64,000 nucleotides of DNA from Streptomyces sp. NBC_00691 (GTDB taxonomy: Bacteria > Actinomycetota > Actinomycetes > Streptomycetales > Streptomycetaceae), in the NCBI RefSeq assembly GCF_036226665.1, contig NZ_CP109007.1, positions 4,752,501 through 4,816,500 of the forward strand, in the 5' to 3' direction. Position 1 is the stretch's first letter, and the number at the start of each line of letters is the position of its first letter. Under the pieces are notes generated by a model, which saw nothing but the letters and a program-made list of their open reading frames with translations, searched no databases and was not told where the DNA came from. The position numbers were made by a program, and so were the translations under genes. Below, piece after piece: positions 56,778 to 64,000 of the stretch.

Positions 56778-57125
56778 ATGGAAGCCAGGGCCCAGGCGCG
56801 GTACATCCGCGTCACGCCCATGAAGGCCCGCCGCGTGGTGGACCTTATCCGTGGCATGGATGCCACGGAGGCTCAGGCGGTCCTGCGTTTCGCCCCGCAG
56901 GCCGCGAGCGTGCCGGTTGGCAAGGTGCTGGACAGCGCCATCGCCAACGCTGCACACAACTACGACCACACCGACGCCTCTTCGCTGGTCATCAGCGAGG
57001 CGTTCGTGGATGAGGGCCCGACCCTGAAGCGGTTCCGTCCGCGTGCCCAGGGCCGTGCCTACCGGATCCGTAAGCGGACCAGCCACATCACCGTGGTCGT
57101 CAGCAGCAAGGAAGGAACCCGGTAA
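56778..57125 (+). CDS. rplV: 50S ribosomal protein L22
   Basis: A 115-residue L22 lining the exit tunnel, where macrolide-resistance changes occur. The ATG at 56778 (MEARAQARYIRVTPMKARR) with GGAAGGAC fits the family; a start at 56748 would add ten residues. It includes FVDEGPTLKRFRPRAQGRA. Confidence 0.96.
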   Translation: MEARAQARYIRVTPMKARRVVDLIRGMDATEAQAVLRFAPQAASVPVGKVLDSAIANAAHNYDHTDASSLVISEAFVDEGPTLKRFRPRAQGRAYRIRKRTSHITVVVSSKEGTR

Positions 57126-57973
57126 TGGGCCAGAAGGTTAACCCGCATGGGTTCCGGCTCGGCATCACCACGGACTTCAAGTCCCGCTGGTACGCCGACA
57201 AGCTGTACAAGGACTACGTCAAGGAAGACGTCGCCATCCGTCGGATGATGACGTCCGGCATGGAGCGCGCCGGCATCTCGAAGGTTGAGATCGAGCGCAC
57301 CCGTGACCGCGTGCGGGTGGACATCCACACCGCGCGTCCCGGCATCGTCATCGGCCGCCGTGGCGCCGAGGCCGACCGCATCCGCGGTGACCTCGAGAAG
57401 CTCACGGGCAAGCAGGTCCAGCTGAACATCCTCGAGGTCAAGAACCCCGAGATGGACGCTCAGCTGGTTGCTCAGGCCGTTGCCGAGCAGCTCTCCTCCC
57501 GCGTCTCCTTCCGTCGCGCCATGCGTAAGAGCATGCAGGGCACGATGAAGGCCGGCGCCAAGGGCATCAAGATCCAGTGCGGCGGTCGTCTCGGCGGCGC
57601 CGAGATGTCCCGCTCGGAGTTCTACCGCGAGGGCCGTGTGCCCCTGCACACGCTCCGCGCGAACGTCGACTACGGCTTCTTCGAGGCCAAGACGACCTTC
57701 GGCCGCATCGGCGTGAAGGTCTGGATCTACAAGGGCGACGTCAAGAACATCGCCGAGGTCCGCGCCGAGAACGCCGCGGCCCGTGCGGGTAACCGCCCGG
57801 CCCGTGGTGCCGGCGCTGGCGACCGCCCGGCCGGCCGTGGTGGCCGCGGTGGCGAGCGTGGCGGCCGCGGCCGCAAGCCGCAGCAGCAGTCCGCGCCGGC
57901 TGCCGAGGCCCCCAAGGCCGACGCTCCCGCCGCCGCTGCCGCTCCGGCTGAGAGCACCGGAACGGAGGCCTGA
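57125..57973 (+). CDS. rpsC: 30S ribosomal protein S3
   Basis: A 282-residue S3 (MGQKVNPHGFRLGITTDF) at the mRNA entry site, with the KH-domain motif PGIVIGRRGAEADRIR. The last 60 residues are a basic Gly/Arg then Ala/Pro tail, longer than in E. coli. Its ATG overlaps the rplV stop. Confidence 0.97.
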   Translation: MGQKVNPHGFRLGITTDFKSRWYADKLYKDYVKEDVAIRRMMTSGMERAGISKVEIERTRDRVRVDIHTARPGIVIGRRGAEADRIRGDLEKLTGKQVQLNILEVKNPEMDAQLVAQAVAEQLSSRVSFRRAMRKSMQGTMKAGAKGIKIQCGGRLGGAEMSRSEFYREGRVPLHTLRANVDYGFFEAKTTFGRIGVKVWIYKGDVKNIAEVRAENAAARAGNRPARGAGAGDRPAGRGGRGGERGGRGRKPQQQSAPAAEAPKADAPAAAAAPAESTGTEA

Positions 57974-57978
57974 CCGAA

Positions 57979-58398
57979 ATGCTGATCCCCCGTAGGGTCA
58001 AGCACCGCAAGCAGCACCACCCCAAGCGCTCGGGTATGAGCAAGGGTGGTACGCAGGTTGCGTTCGGCGAGTACGGCATTCAGGCCCTCACGCCGGCGTA
58101 CGTGACCAACCGCCAGATCGAGGCGGCTCGTATCGCGATGACCCGCCACATCAAGCGTGGCGGCAAGGTCTGGATCAACATCTACCCGGACCGCCCGCTG
58201 ACGAAGAAGCCCGCCGAGACCCGCATGGGTTCCGGTAAGGGTTCTCCGGAGTGGTGGATCGCGAACGTCAAGCCGGGTCGGGTGATGTTCGAACTGTCCT
58301 ACCCGAACGAGAAGATCGCGCGCGAGGCCCTGACCCGTGCGGCCCACAAGCTGCCGATGAAGTGCAAGATCGTTAAGCGCGAAGCAGGTGAGCTGTGA
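57979..58398 (+). CDS. rplP: 50S ribosomal protein L16
   Basis: A 139-residue L16 (MLIPRRVKHRKQHHPKRSG) near the A-site, with VNIYPDRPLTKKPAETRMGSGKG-type sequence. Its stop overlaps the rpmC ATG. Confidence 0.97.
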   Translation: MLIPRRVKHRKQHHPKRSGMSKGGTQVAFGEYGIQALTPAYVTNRQIEAARIAMTRHIKRGGKVWINIYPDRPLTKKPAETRMGSGKGSPEWWIANVKPGRVMFELSYPNEKIAREALTRAAHKLPMKCKIVKREAGEL

Positions 58399-58622
58399 TG
58401 TCGGCCGGTACCAAGGCGTCCGAGCTGCGCGAGCTGGGCAACGAGGAGCTCCTCAACAAGCTCCGCGAGGCCAAGGAAGAGCTGTTCAACCTCCGCTTCC
58501 AGGCGGCGACGGGCCAGCTCGAGAACCACGGTCGGCTCAAGTCCGTCCGTAAGGACATCGCCCGGATCTACACCCTGATGCGTGAGCGCGAGCTGGGCAT
58601 CGAGACGGTGGAGAACGCCTGA
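58398..58622 (+). CDS. rpmC: 50S ribosomal protein L29
   Basis: A 74-residue helical protein (MSAGTKASELRELGNEELLN) with NLRFQAATGQLEN. The ATG at 58398 overlaps the rplP stop; an ATG one codon earlier lies inside rplP. Confidence 0.96.
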   Translation: MSAGTKASELRELGNEELLNKLREAKEELFNLRFQAATGQLENHGRLKSVRKDIARIYTLMRERELGIETVENA

Positions 58623-58903
58623 TGAGCGAGAGCAACGTGACTGAGAAGACCGAGCGCAACGCTCGCAAGGTCCGCGAGGGCCTGGTCGTCAGCGACAAGA
58701 TGGACAAGACCGTCGTCGTCGCTGTCGAGGACCGCGTCAAGCACGCGCTGTACGGCAAGGTCATCCGCCGTACGAACAAGCTCAAGGCTCATGACGAGCA
58801 GAACGCTGCCGGCATCGGCGACCGCGTCCTCCTGATGGAGACCCGGAAGCTGTCCGCCACGAAGCACTGGCGCGTCATCGAGATCCTCGAGAAGGCCAAG
58901 TAA
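58622..58903 (+). CDS. rpsQ: 30S ribosomal protein S17
   Basis: A 93-residue S17 (MSESNVTEKTERNARKVREG) with GLVVSDKMDKTVVVAVEDR. It is the last gene of the S10 operon, and a GC hairpin lies between it and rplN (about 58948-58978). Confidence 0.96.
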   Translation: MSESNVTEKTERNARKVREGLVVSDKMDKTVVVAVEDRVKHALYGKVIRRTNKLKAHDEQNAAGIGDRVLLMETRKLSATKHWRVIEILEKAK

Positions 58904-58949
58904 TTCTTGAAGGGGTAACCCTTCGAGTTCGTTCCGCCAGGCTCGGCCG

Positions 58950-58978
58950 GGGCTTCCACGTGAAGCCCCGGCCGGGAA
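58950..58978 (+). terminator. Hairpin between the S10 and spc operons
   Basis: CCGGGGCTTC and GAAGCCCCGG pair with a short loop between rpsQ and rplN. It may terminate or attenuate the S10 transcript. Confidence 0.7.
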
Positions 58979-59003
58979 CCGGCAGACAAATCAGGAGATA
59001 GAC

Positions 59004-59372
59004 GTGATCCAGCAGGAGTCGCGACTGCGTGTCGCCGACAACACTGGTGCCAAGGAGATCCTTTGCATCCGTGTTCTCGGTGGCTCGGGTCGCCGCTACG
59101 CGGGCATCGGTGACGTCATCGTCGCCACCGTCAAGGACGCGATCCCCGGTGGCAACGTGAAGAAGGGTGACGTCGTCAAGGCGGTCATCGTTCGCACCGT
59201 CAAGGAGCGCCGCCGCCAGGACGGCTCGTACATCCGCTTCGACGAGAACGCCGCTGTCATTCTCAAGAACGACGGCGACCCTCGTGGCACCCGTATCTTC
59301 GGCCCGGTCGGCCGTGAGCTGCGCGAGAAGAAGTTCATGAAGATCATCTCGCTCGCGCCGGAGGTGCTGTAA
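59004..59372 (+). CDS. rplN: 50S ribosomal protein L14
   Basis: A 122-residue L14 from GTG 59004 (MIQQESRLRVADNTGAKEIL) with AGGAGA upstream. It is the first gene of the spc operon. GNVKKGDVVKAVIVRT and DENAAVILKNDGDPRGTRI are the conserved parts. Confidence 0.97.
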   Translation: MIQQESRLRVADNTGAKEILCIRVLGGSGRRYAGIGDVIVATVKDAIPGGNVKKGDVVKAVIVRTVKERRRQDGSYIRFDENAAVILKNDGDPRGTRIFGPVGRELREKKFMKIISLAPEVL

Positions 59373-59374
59373 GC

Positions 59375-59686
59375 ATGAAGATCAAGAAGGGCGACCTGGT
59401 TCAGGTCATCACCGGTAAGGACAAGGGCAAGCAGGGCAAGGTCATCACGGCCTTCCCCCGCGAGAACCGCGTCCTCGTCGAGGGTGTCAACCGGGTCAAG
59501 AAGCACACCAAGGCCGGCCCGTCGCAGGCCGGTGGCATCGTCACGACCGAGGCTCCGGTCCACGTCTCCAACGTCCAGCTGGTCGTGGAGAAGGACGGGA
59601 AGAAGGTCGTCACGCGTGTCGGCTTCCGCTTCGACGACGAGGGCAACAAGATCCGCGTTGCCAAGCGGACGGGTGAGGACATCTGA
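59375..59686 (+). CDS. rplX: 50S ribosomal protein L24
   Basis: A 103-residue KOW protein that starts 50S assembly (MKIKKGDLVQVITGKDKGKQ). Its stop overlaps the rplE start. Confidence 0.96.
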   Translation: MKIKKGDLVQVITGKDKGKQGKVITAFPRENRVLVEGVNRVKKHTKAGPSQAGGIVTTEAPVHVSNVQLVVEKDGKKVVTRVGFRFDDEGNKIRVAKRTGEDI

Positions 59687-60240
59687 TGGCTACCACCACT
59701 CCGCGTCTCAAGACGAAGTACCGCGAGGAGATCGCGGGCAAGCTGCGTGAGGAGTTCTCGTACGAGAACGTCATGCAGGTTCCCGGCCTCGTGAAGATCG
59801 TGGTCAACATGGGTGTCGGCGACGCCGCCCGTGACTCGAAGCTCATGGACGGTGCCGTCCGTGACCTCACCACGATCACCGGTCAGAAGCCGGCCGTCAC
59901 CAAGGCTCGCAAGTCCATCGCGCAGTTCAAGCTTCGCGAGGGCCAGCCGATCGGTGCGCACGTCACCCTCCGTGGCGACCGCATGTGGGAGTTCCTGGAC
60001 CGCACCCTGTCGCTCGCGCTTCCGCGCATCCGCGACTTCCGTGGTCTGTCCCCCAAGCAGTTCGACGGGCGTGGCAACTACACCTTCGGTCTCACGGAGC
60101 AGGTCATGTTCCACGAGATCGACCAGGACAAGATCGACCGTGTCCGGGGTATGGACATCACCGTGGTGACCACGGCGACCAACGACGACGAGGGCCGTGC
60201 CCTTCTGCGTCACCTCGGCTTCCCCTTCAAGGAGGCGTAA
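59686..60240 (+). CDS. rplE: 50S ribosomal protein L5
   Basis: A 184-residue L5 (MATTTPRLKTKYREEIAGKL) that binds 5S rRNA. LRDFRGLSPKQFDGRGNYTFGLTEQ-type sequence is present. Confidence 0.97.
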   Translation: MATTTPRLKTKYREEIAGKLREEFSYENVMQVPGLVKIVVNMGVGDAARDSKLMDGAVRDLTTITGQKPAVTKARKSIAQFKLREGQPIGAHVTLRGDRMWEFLDRTLSLALPRIRDFRGLSPKQFDGRGNYTFGLTEQVMFHEIDQDKIDRVRGMDITVVTTATNDDEGRALLRHLGFPFKEA

Positions 60241-60245
60241 GCGAG

Positions 60246-60431
60246 ATGGCGAAGAAGGCTCTCATCGCGAAGGCTGCTCGCAAGCCCAAGTTCGGCGTGC
60301 GTGGCTACACGCGCTGCCAGCGCTGTGGTCGTCCCCACTCCGTGTACCGCAAGTTCGGCCTGTGCCGCGTGTGCCTTCGTGAGATGGCTCACCGTGGCGA
60401 GCTGCCGGGCGTGACCAAGAGCTCCTGGTAA
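60246..60431 (+). CDS. rpsZ: 30S ribosomal protein S14, zinc-binding type Z
   Basis: A 61-residue short S14 with two CxxC pairs: CQRCGRPHSVYRKFGLCRVC. This is the zinc-bound form; a zinc-independent longer copy is often elsewhere in Streptomyces. It starts 5 nt after rplE. Confidence 0.96.
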   Translation: MAKKALIAKAARKPKFGVRGYTRCQRCGRPHSVYRKFGLCRVCLREMAHRGELPGVTKSSW

Positions 60432-60637
60432 TCCCTTACTTGGGATGACCGGAGTCTCTCGGTAAGCACTGGGTTGTCGGATGCCCATCCCTCCATGGCT
60501 TAGGCTAGGAGGGTTGGGCGTCCGCCGCCCGTACGACTTACTACGCCGTAGGTCCCCGCGCCGCACCCGTCCCGCCCCTGTGTGGGGAGAGGGATGGCGC
60601 ACTGGAAACCCCGGCGAGAGAGGCCGAAGGCCAATTC

Positions 60638-61036
60638 ATGACCATGACTGATCCGATCGCGGACATGCTGGCTCGTCTGCGTAACGCGAACTCGGCATAC
60701 CACGACTCCGTGACGATGCCGCACAGCAAGATCAAGTCTCACATCGCGGAAATCCTCCAGCAGGAGGGCTTCATCACGGGCTGGAAGGTCGAGGACGCCG
60801 AGGTCGGCAAGAACCTCGTCCTCGAGCTCAAGTTCGGTCCGAACCGTGAGCGCTCCATCGCGGGCATCAAGCGGATCTCGAAGCCCGGTCTCCGGGTTTA
60901 CGCGAAGTCCACCAACCTGCCGAAGGTTCTCGGTGGCCTGGGCGTGGCGATCATCTCCACGTCCCACGGTCTCCTGACCGGCCAGCAGGCAGGCAAGAAG
61001 GGCGTAGGTGGGGAAGTCCTCGCCTACGTCTGGTAG
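60638..61036 (+). CDS. rpsH: 30S ribosomal protein S8
   Basis: A 132-residue S8 (MTMTDPIADMLARLRNANSA). It lies 206 nt after rpsZ, a larger gap than elsewhere in the operon. S8 represses the spc operon in E. coli; a matching site was not identified here. Confidence 0.96.
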   Translation: MTMTDPIADMLARLRNANSAYHDSVTMPHSKIKSHIAEILQQEGFITGWKVEDAEVGKNLVLELKFGPNRERSIAGIKRISKPGLRVYAKSTNLPKVLGGLGVAIISTSHGLLTGQQAGKKGVGGEVLAYVW

Positions 61037-61057
61037 TCGGGAAAGGAAGGAAAGCTC

Positions 61058-61597
61058 ATGTCGCGTATTGGCAAGCTGCCTATCCAGGTTCCCGCCGGCG
61101 TGGACGTCACCATCGAGGGCCGCACGGTCACGGTGAAGGGTTCCAAGGGCACCCTGAACCACACCGTTGCCGCGCCGATCGAGGTCGCTAAGGGTGAGGA
61201 CGGCGTTCTCAACGTCACCCGCCCGAACGACGAGCGTCAGAACAAGGCCCTTCACGGCCTGTCCCGCACGCTGGTGGCCAACATGATCACCGGTGTGACC
61301 CAGGGTTACGTGAAGGCGCTCGAGATCAGCGGTGTCGGTTACCGCGTGGCCGCGAAGGGCTCCAACCTGGAGTTCCAGCTCGGCTACAGCCACCCGATCC
61401 TGGTCGAGGCGCCCGAGGGCATCTCGTTCAAGGTCGAGTCGCCGACCAAGTTCTCGGTCGAGGGCATCGACAAGCAGAAGGTCGGCGAGGTCGCGGCGAA
61501 CATCCGCAAGCTGCGGAAGCCCGACCCGTACAAGGCCAAGGGCGTCAAGTACGCCGGCGAGGTCATCCGCCGCAAGGTCGGAAAGGCTGGTAAGTAA
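61058..61597 (+). CDS. rplF: 50S ribosomal protein L6
   Basis: A 179-residue L6 of two similar domains (MSRIGKLPIQVPAGVDVTIE; LRKPDPYKAKGVKYAGEVI). Confidence 0.97.
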   Translation: MSRIGKLPIQVPAGVDVTIEGRTVTVKGSKGTLNHTVAAPIEVAKGEDGVLNVTRPNDERQNKALHGLSRTLVANMITGVTQGYVKALEISGVGYRVAAKGSNLEFQLGYSHPILVEAPEGISFKVESPTKFSVEGIDKQKVGEVAANIRKLRKPDPYKAKGVKYAGEVIRRKVGKAGK

Positions 61598-61600
61598 GCC

Positions 61601-61984
61601 ATGGCATACGGTGTGAAGATCGCCAAGGGCGACGCTTACAAGCGTGCCGCCAAGGCTCGCCGCCACATCCGCATCCGCAAGAGCGTGTCGGGTACGGCGG
61701 AGCGTCCGCGCCTCGTCGTGACGCGCTCGAACCGCGGCATCACCGCTCAGGTCATCGACGACCTCAAGGGTCACACCCTTGCGTCTGCGTCGACCCTGGA
61801 CGCGTCGATCCGCGGTGGCGAGGGCGACAAGTCCGCGCAGGCCAAGCAGGTCGGTTCCCTGGTCGCCGAGCGCGCCAAGGCCGCCGGCGTCGAGGCTGTC
61901 GTGTTCGACCGTGGTGGCAACAGGTACGCCGGGCGCATTGCCGCTCTGGCTGACGCCGCCCGCGAAGCCGGGCTGAAGTTCTAA
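61601..61984 (+). CDS. rplR: 50S ribosomal protein L18
   Basis: A 127-residue 5S-rRNA-binding protein (MAYGVKIAKGDAYKRAAKAR) ending ALADAAREAGLKF. It starts 3 nt after the rplF stop. Confidence 0.97.
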   Translation: MAYGVKIAKGDAYKRAAKARRHIRIRKSVSGTAERPRLVVTRSNRGITAQVIDDLKGHTLASASTLDASIRGGEGDKSAQAKQVGSLVAERAKAAGVEAVVFDRGGNRYAGRIAALADAAREAGLKF

Positions 61985-62029
61985 GCCCCGGTTCCGGGAC
62001 TAACGGACGTAACAGAGAGAGGTAATCCA

Positions 62030-62632
62030 ATGGCTGGACCCCAGCGCCGCGGAAGCGGTGCCGGTGGCGGCGAGCGGCGGGACCGGAAGGGCCGCGACGG
62101 TGGCGCTGCCGCCGAGAAGACCGCGTACGTTGAGCGCGTTGTCGCGATCAACCGCGTCGCCAAGGTTGTCAAGGGTGGTCGCCGCTTCAGCTTCACCGCG
62201 CTGGTCGTGGTGGGCGACGGTGACGGCACCGTAGGTGTCGGTTACGGCAAGGCCAAGGAAGTTCCCGCGGCCATCGCCAAGGGTGTCGAGGAAGCCAAGA
62301 AGAACTTCTTCAAGGTTCCCCGCATCCAGGGCACCATCCCTCACCCGATCCAGGGCGAGAAGGCCGCGGGCGTCGTCCTGCTCAAGCCGGCTTCCCCCGG
62401 TACCGGTGTTATCGCCGGTGGCCCGGTGCGCGCCGTGCTCGAGTGCGCCGGCGTTCACGACATCCTGTCGAAGTCGCTCGGCTCCGACAACGCGATCAAC
62501 ATCGTGCACGCGACCGTGGCGGCCCTCAAGGGCCTGCAGCGTCCCGAGGAGATCGCGGCTCGCCGTGGTCTGCCCCTCGAGGACGTCGCCCCCGCGGCTC
62601 TGCTCCGTGCACGTGCTGGGGCGGGTGCGTAA
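62030..62632 (+). CDS. rpsE: 30S ribosomal protein S5
   Basis: A 200-residue S5 (MAGPQRRGSGAGGGERRDRK) with a Gly/Arg-rich start. The spectinomycin-related loop is VNRVAKVVKGGRRFSFTALV-type (RVAKVVKGGRRF). It ends ALLRARAGAGA and overlaps rpmD by one base. Confidence 0.96.
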   Translation: MAGPQRRGSGAGGGERRDRKGRDGGAAAEKTAYVERVVAINRVAKVVKGGRRFSFTALVVVGDGDGTVGVGYGKAKEVPAAIAKGVEEAKKNFFKVPRIQGTIPHPIQGEKAAGVVLLKPASPGTGVIAGGPVRAVLECAGVHDILSKSLGSDNAINIVHATVAALKGLQRPEEIAARRGLPLEDVAPAALLRARAGAGA

Positions 62633-62814
62633 TGGCTCGCCTCAAGGTCACGCAGACGAAGTCGTACATCGGCAGCAAGCAGAACCACCGCGACACCCTG
62701 CGTTCGCTCGGCCTCAAGAAGGTCAACGACGTGGTTGTCAAGGAGGACCGCCCCGAGTTCCGCGGAATGGTTCACACCGTCCGCCACCTCGTGACGGTCG
62801 AGGAGGTTGACTGA
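62632..62814 (+). CDS. rpmD: 50S ribosomal protein L30
   Basis: A 60-residue L30 (MARLKVTQTKSYIGSKQNHR) with LRSLGLKKVNDVVV. It overlaps the rpsE stop and is followed by rplO after 1 nt. Confidence 0.96.
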   Translation: MARLKVTQTKSYIGSKQNHRDTLRSLGLKKVNDVVVKEDRPEFRGMVHTVRHLVTVEEVD

Positions 62815-62815
62815 C

Positions 62816-63271
62816 ATGGCGGAGACCAACCCGCTGAAGGCCCACAACCTCCGTCCCGCCCCCGGTGCCAAGACCGCGAAGACCCGTGTGGGCCGTGGTG
62901 AGGCGTCGAAGGGTAAGACGGCCGGTCGTGGTACCAAGGGCACCAAGGCCCGTTACCAGGTTCCGCAGCGCTTCGAGGGTGGGCAGATGCCCCTCCACAT
63001 GCGTCTGCCGAAGCTCAAGGGCTTCAAGAACCCGTTCCGCACCGAGTACCAGGTCGTGAACCTGGACAAGCTCACCGCGCTCTACCCGCAGGGTGGCGAG
63101 GTCACGGTGGCCGATCTGGTCGCCAAGGGTGCGGTTCGCAAGAACCAGCTCGTCAAGGTGCTCGGCACCGGCGAGATCACCGTGGCGCTGCAGGTGACGG
63201 TTGACGCCGTCTCCGGCTCCGCCAAGGAGAAGATCGCCGCCGCTGGTGGTACCGTCACCGAGCTCGTCTAA
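62816..63271 (+). CDS. rplO: 50S ribosomal protein L15
   Basis: A 151-residue L15 (MAETNPLKAHNLRPAPGAKT) with the Gly-rich GRGEASKGKTAGRGTKGTKA. The ATG at 62816 fits; an in-frame start at 62807 adds three residues. Confidence 0.96.
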   Translation: MAETNPLKAHNLRPAPGAKTAKTRVGRGEASKGKTAGRGTKGTKARYQVPQRFEGGQMPLHMRLPKLKGFKNPFRTEYQVVNLDKLTALYPQGGEVTVADLVAKGAVRKNQLVKVLGTGEITVALQVTVDAVSGSAKEKIAAAGGTVTELV

Positions 63272-63295
63272 GACGACTCGATGGCTTGAACATCC

Positions 63296-63331
63296 GATCG
63301 GGGATGCCTCCCAAAAGGGGCATCCCCGATT
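63296..63331 (+). terminator. Hairpin between rplO and secY
   Basis: ATCGGGGATGCC pairs with GGCATCCCCGAT around an A-rich loop, followed by TGGTCGTTCC. It separates secY from the spc ribosomal genes and suggests a separate secY promoter in the next 150 nt. Confidence 0.8.
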
Positions 63332-63484
63332 GGTCGTTCCTAGGGGGGCATGGTCGCCGGTAAGGTGGCGTGCACTGTCTAGACTCCGTGCGCTATGCCT
63401 GCACGGATTTGATGACCGATACCTATTCGTCGAACCTCAAGACCGTCACCCTTGACGCCTAGCGCGGGGGTCGCAGGAGGCACC

Positions 63485-64000
63485 GTGCTCACCGCGTTCG
63501 CCCGGGCGTTCAAGACGCCCGACCTGCGCAAGAAGCTGCTCTTCACGCTCGCCATCATCGTGCTGTACCGCCTCGGGGCCCATATCCCGGTCCCCGGCGT
63601 CAGCTACGAGGCCGTCCAGCAGTGTGTGAAGCAGGCCAGTGAGGGCAACAACAGCCTCTTCGGCCTGGTCAACATGTTCAGTGGCGGAGCGCTGCTGCAG
63701 ATCACCATCTTCGCGCTCGGCATCATGCCGTACATCACGGCCAGCATCATCCTGCAGCTGCTGACCGTCGTGATCCCGCGTCTGGAAGCCCTCAAGAAGG
63801 AGGGTCAGTCCGGTACCGCCAAGATCACGCAGTACACCCGGTACCTGACGGTCGCCCTCGCCATCCTTCAGGGCACCGGTCTCGTGGCCACCGCCAAGAG
63901 TGGTGCGCTGTTCAGCGGCTGCCGCGTCGCGGACCAGGTCGTGCCCGACCCGTCGATCTTCAAGATCGCCACCATGGTCATCACGATGACCGCCGGTACC
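63485..64000 (+). CDS. secY: Preprotein translocase subunit SecY (N-terminal part, cut by window edge)
   Basis: The first 172 residues of the Sec channel, starting at GTG 63485 (MLTAFARAFKTPDLRKKLLF) with AGGAGG upstream. Membrane helix 1 lies at about 18-35. The plug region GLVNMFSGGALLQITIFALGIMPYITASI and the loop RLEALKKEGQSGTAKITQYTRY are typical. The frame is open to the right edge. Confidence 0.95.
   Translation, partial: MLTAFARAFKTPDLRKKLLFTLAIIVLYRLGAHIPVPGVSYEAVQQCVKQASEGNNSLFGLVNMFSGGALLQITIFALGIMPYITASIILQLLTVVIPRLEALKKEGQSGTAKITQYTRYLTVALAILQGTGLVATAKSGALFSGCRVADQVVPDPSIFKIATMVITMTAGT

Overview
The window is high-GC actinobacterial chromosome, most likely Streptomyces. GTG and TTG starts are common, WhiB and ECF42-type regulators are present, and the str, S10 and spc ribosomal operons flank rpoBC and nusG in the order known from Streptomyces. 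Most of it is conserved housekeeping sequence. One accessory block stands out.

Positions 1-13000: an APC-type permease running off the left edge, an AlkB-like oxygenase coupled to an O6-alkylguanine-DNA alkyltransferase, a YajQ protein, tRNA-Tyr, an amidohydrolase/SDR pair, tRNA-Thr, tRNA-Met, rpmG, two MaoC-type dehydratase subunits, a TetR/MFS efflux pair with matching palindromic operators, murB, a second SDR, adenosine deaminase, an aspartate-type aminotransferase and tRNA-Trp. Positions 13100-26180: secE-nusG-rplK-rplA, a lipoprotein, rplJ-rplL with an L10 leader, and rpoB-rpoC.

Positions 26190-44600, between rpoC and rpsL, hold a complete long-tailed (siphophage) tail module with no capsid, portal, terminase or integrase visible. 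In transcription order on the minus strand it has a WhiB-like protein, a zinc-ribbon protein and a small HTH protein. Then come a tail-terminator-like protein, a tail tube, a G/GT tail chaperone pair with a -1 frameshift site, three tape-measure-like proteins, Dit, three paralogous fibre proteins, a Gp37-like hub, further tail proteins, an amidase and two holin-like proteins. An XRE regulator diverges from the WhiB gene, and an ATP-grasp-like gene and a low-complexity gene are inserted on the plus strand. A perfect match to the Gram-positive SOS box and a repeated 17-bp motif lie in the intergenic regions. The simplest reading is a domesticated, non-contractile phage-tail particle (F-type tailocin-like) with its own lysis and control genes.

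Positions 44700-64000: rpsL-rpsG-fusA-tuf, a PIG-L lipoprotein and a DGPF/ECF42 sigma pair. The S10 and spc operons follow, from rpsJ through rplO into a truncated secY. The rpsL and rpsJ leaders share an almost identical 25-nt hairpin element.
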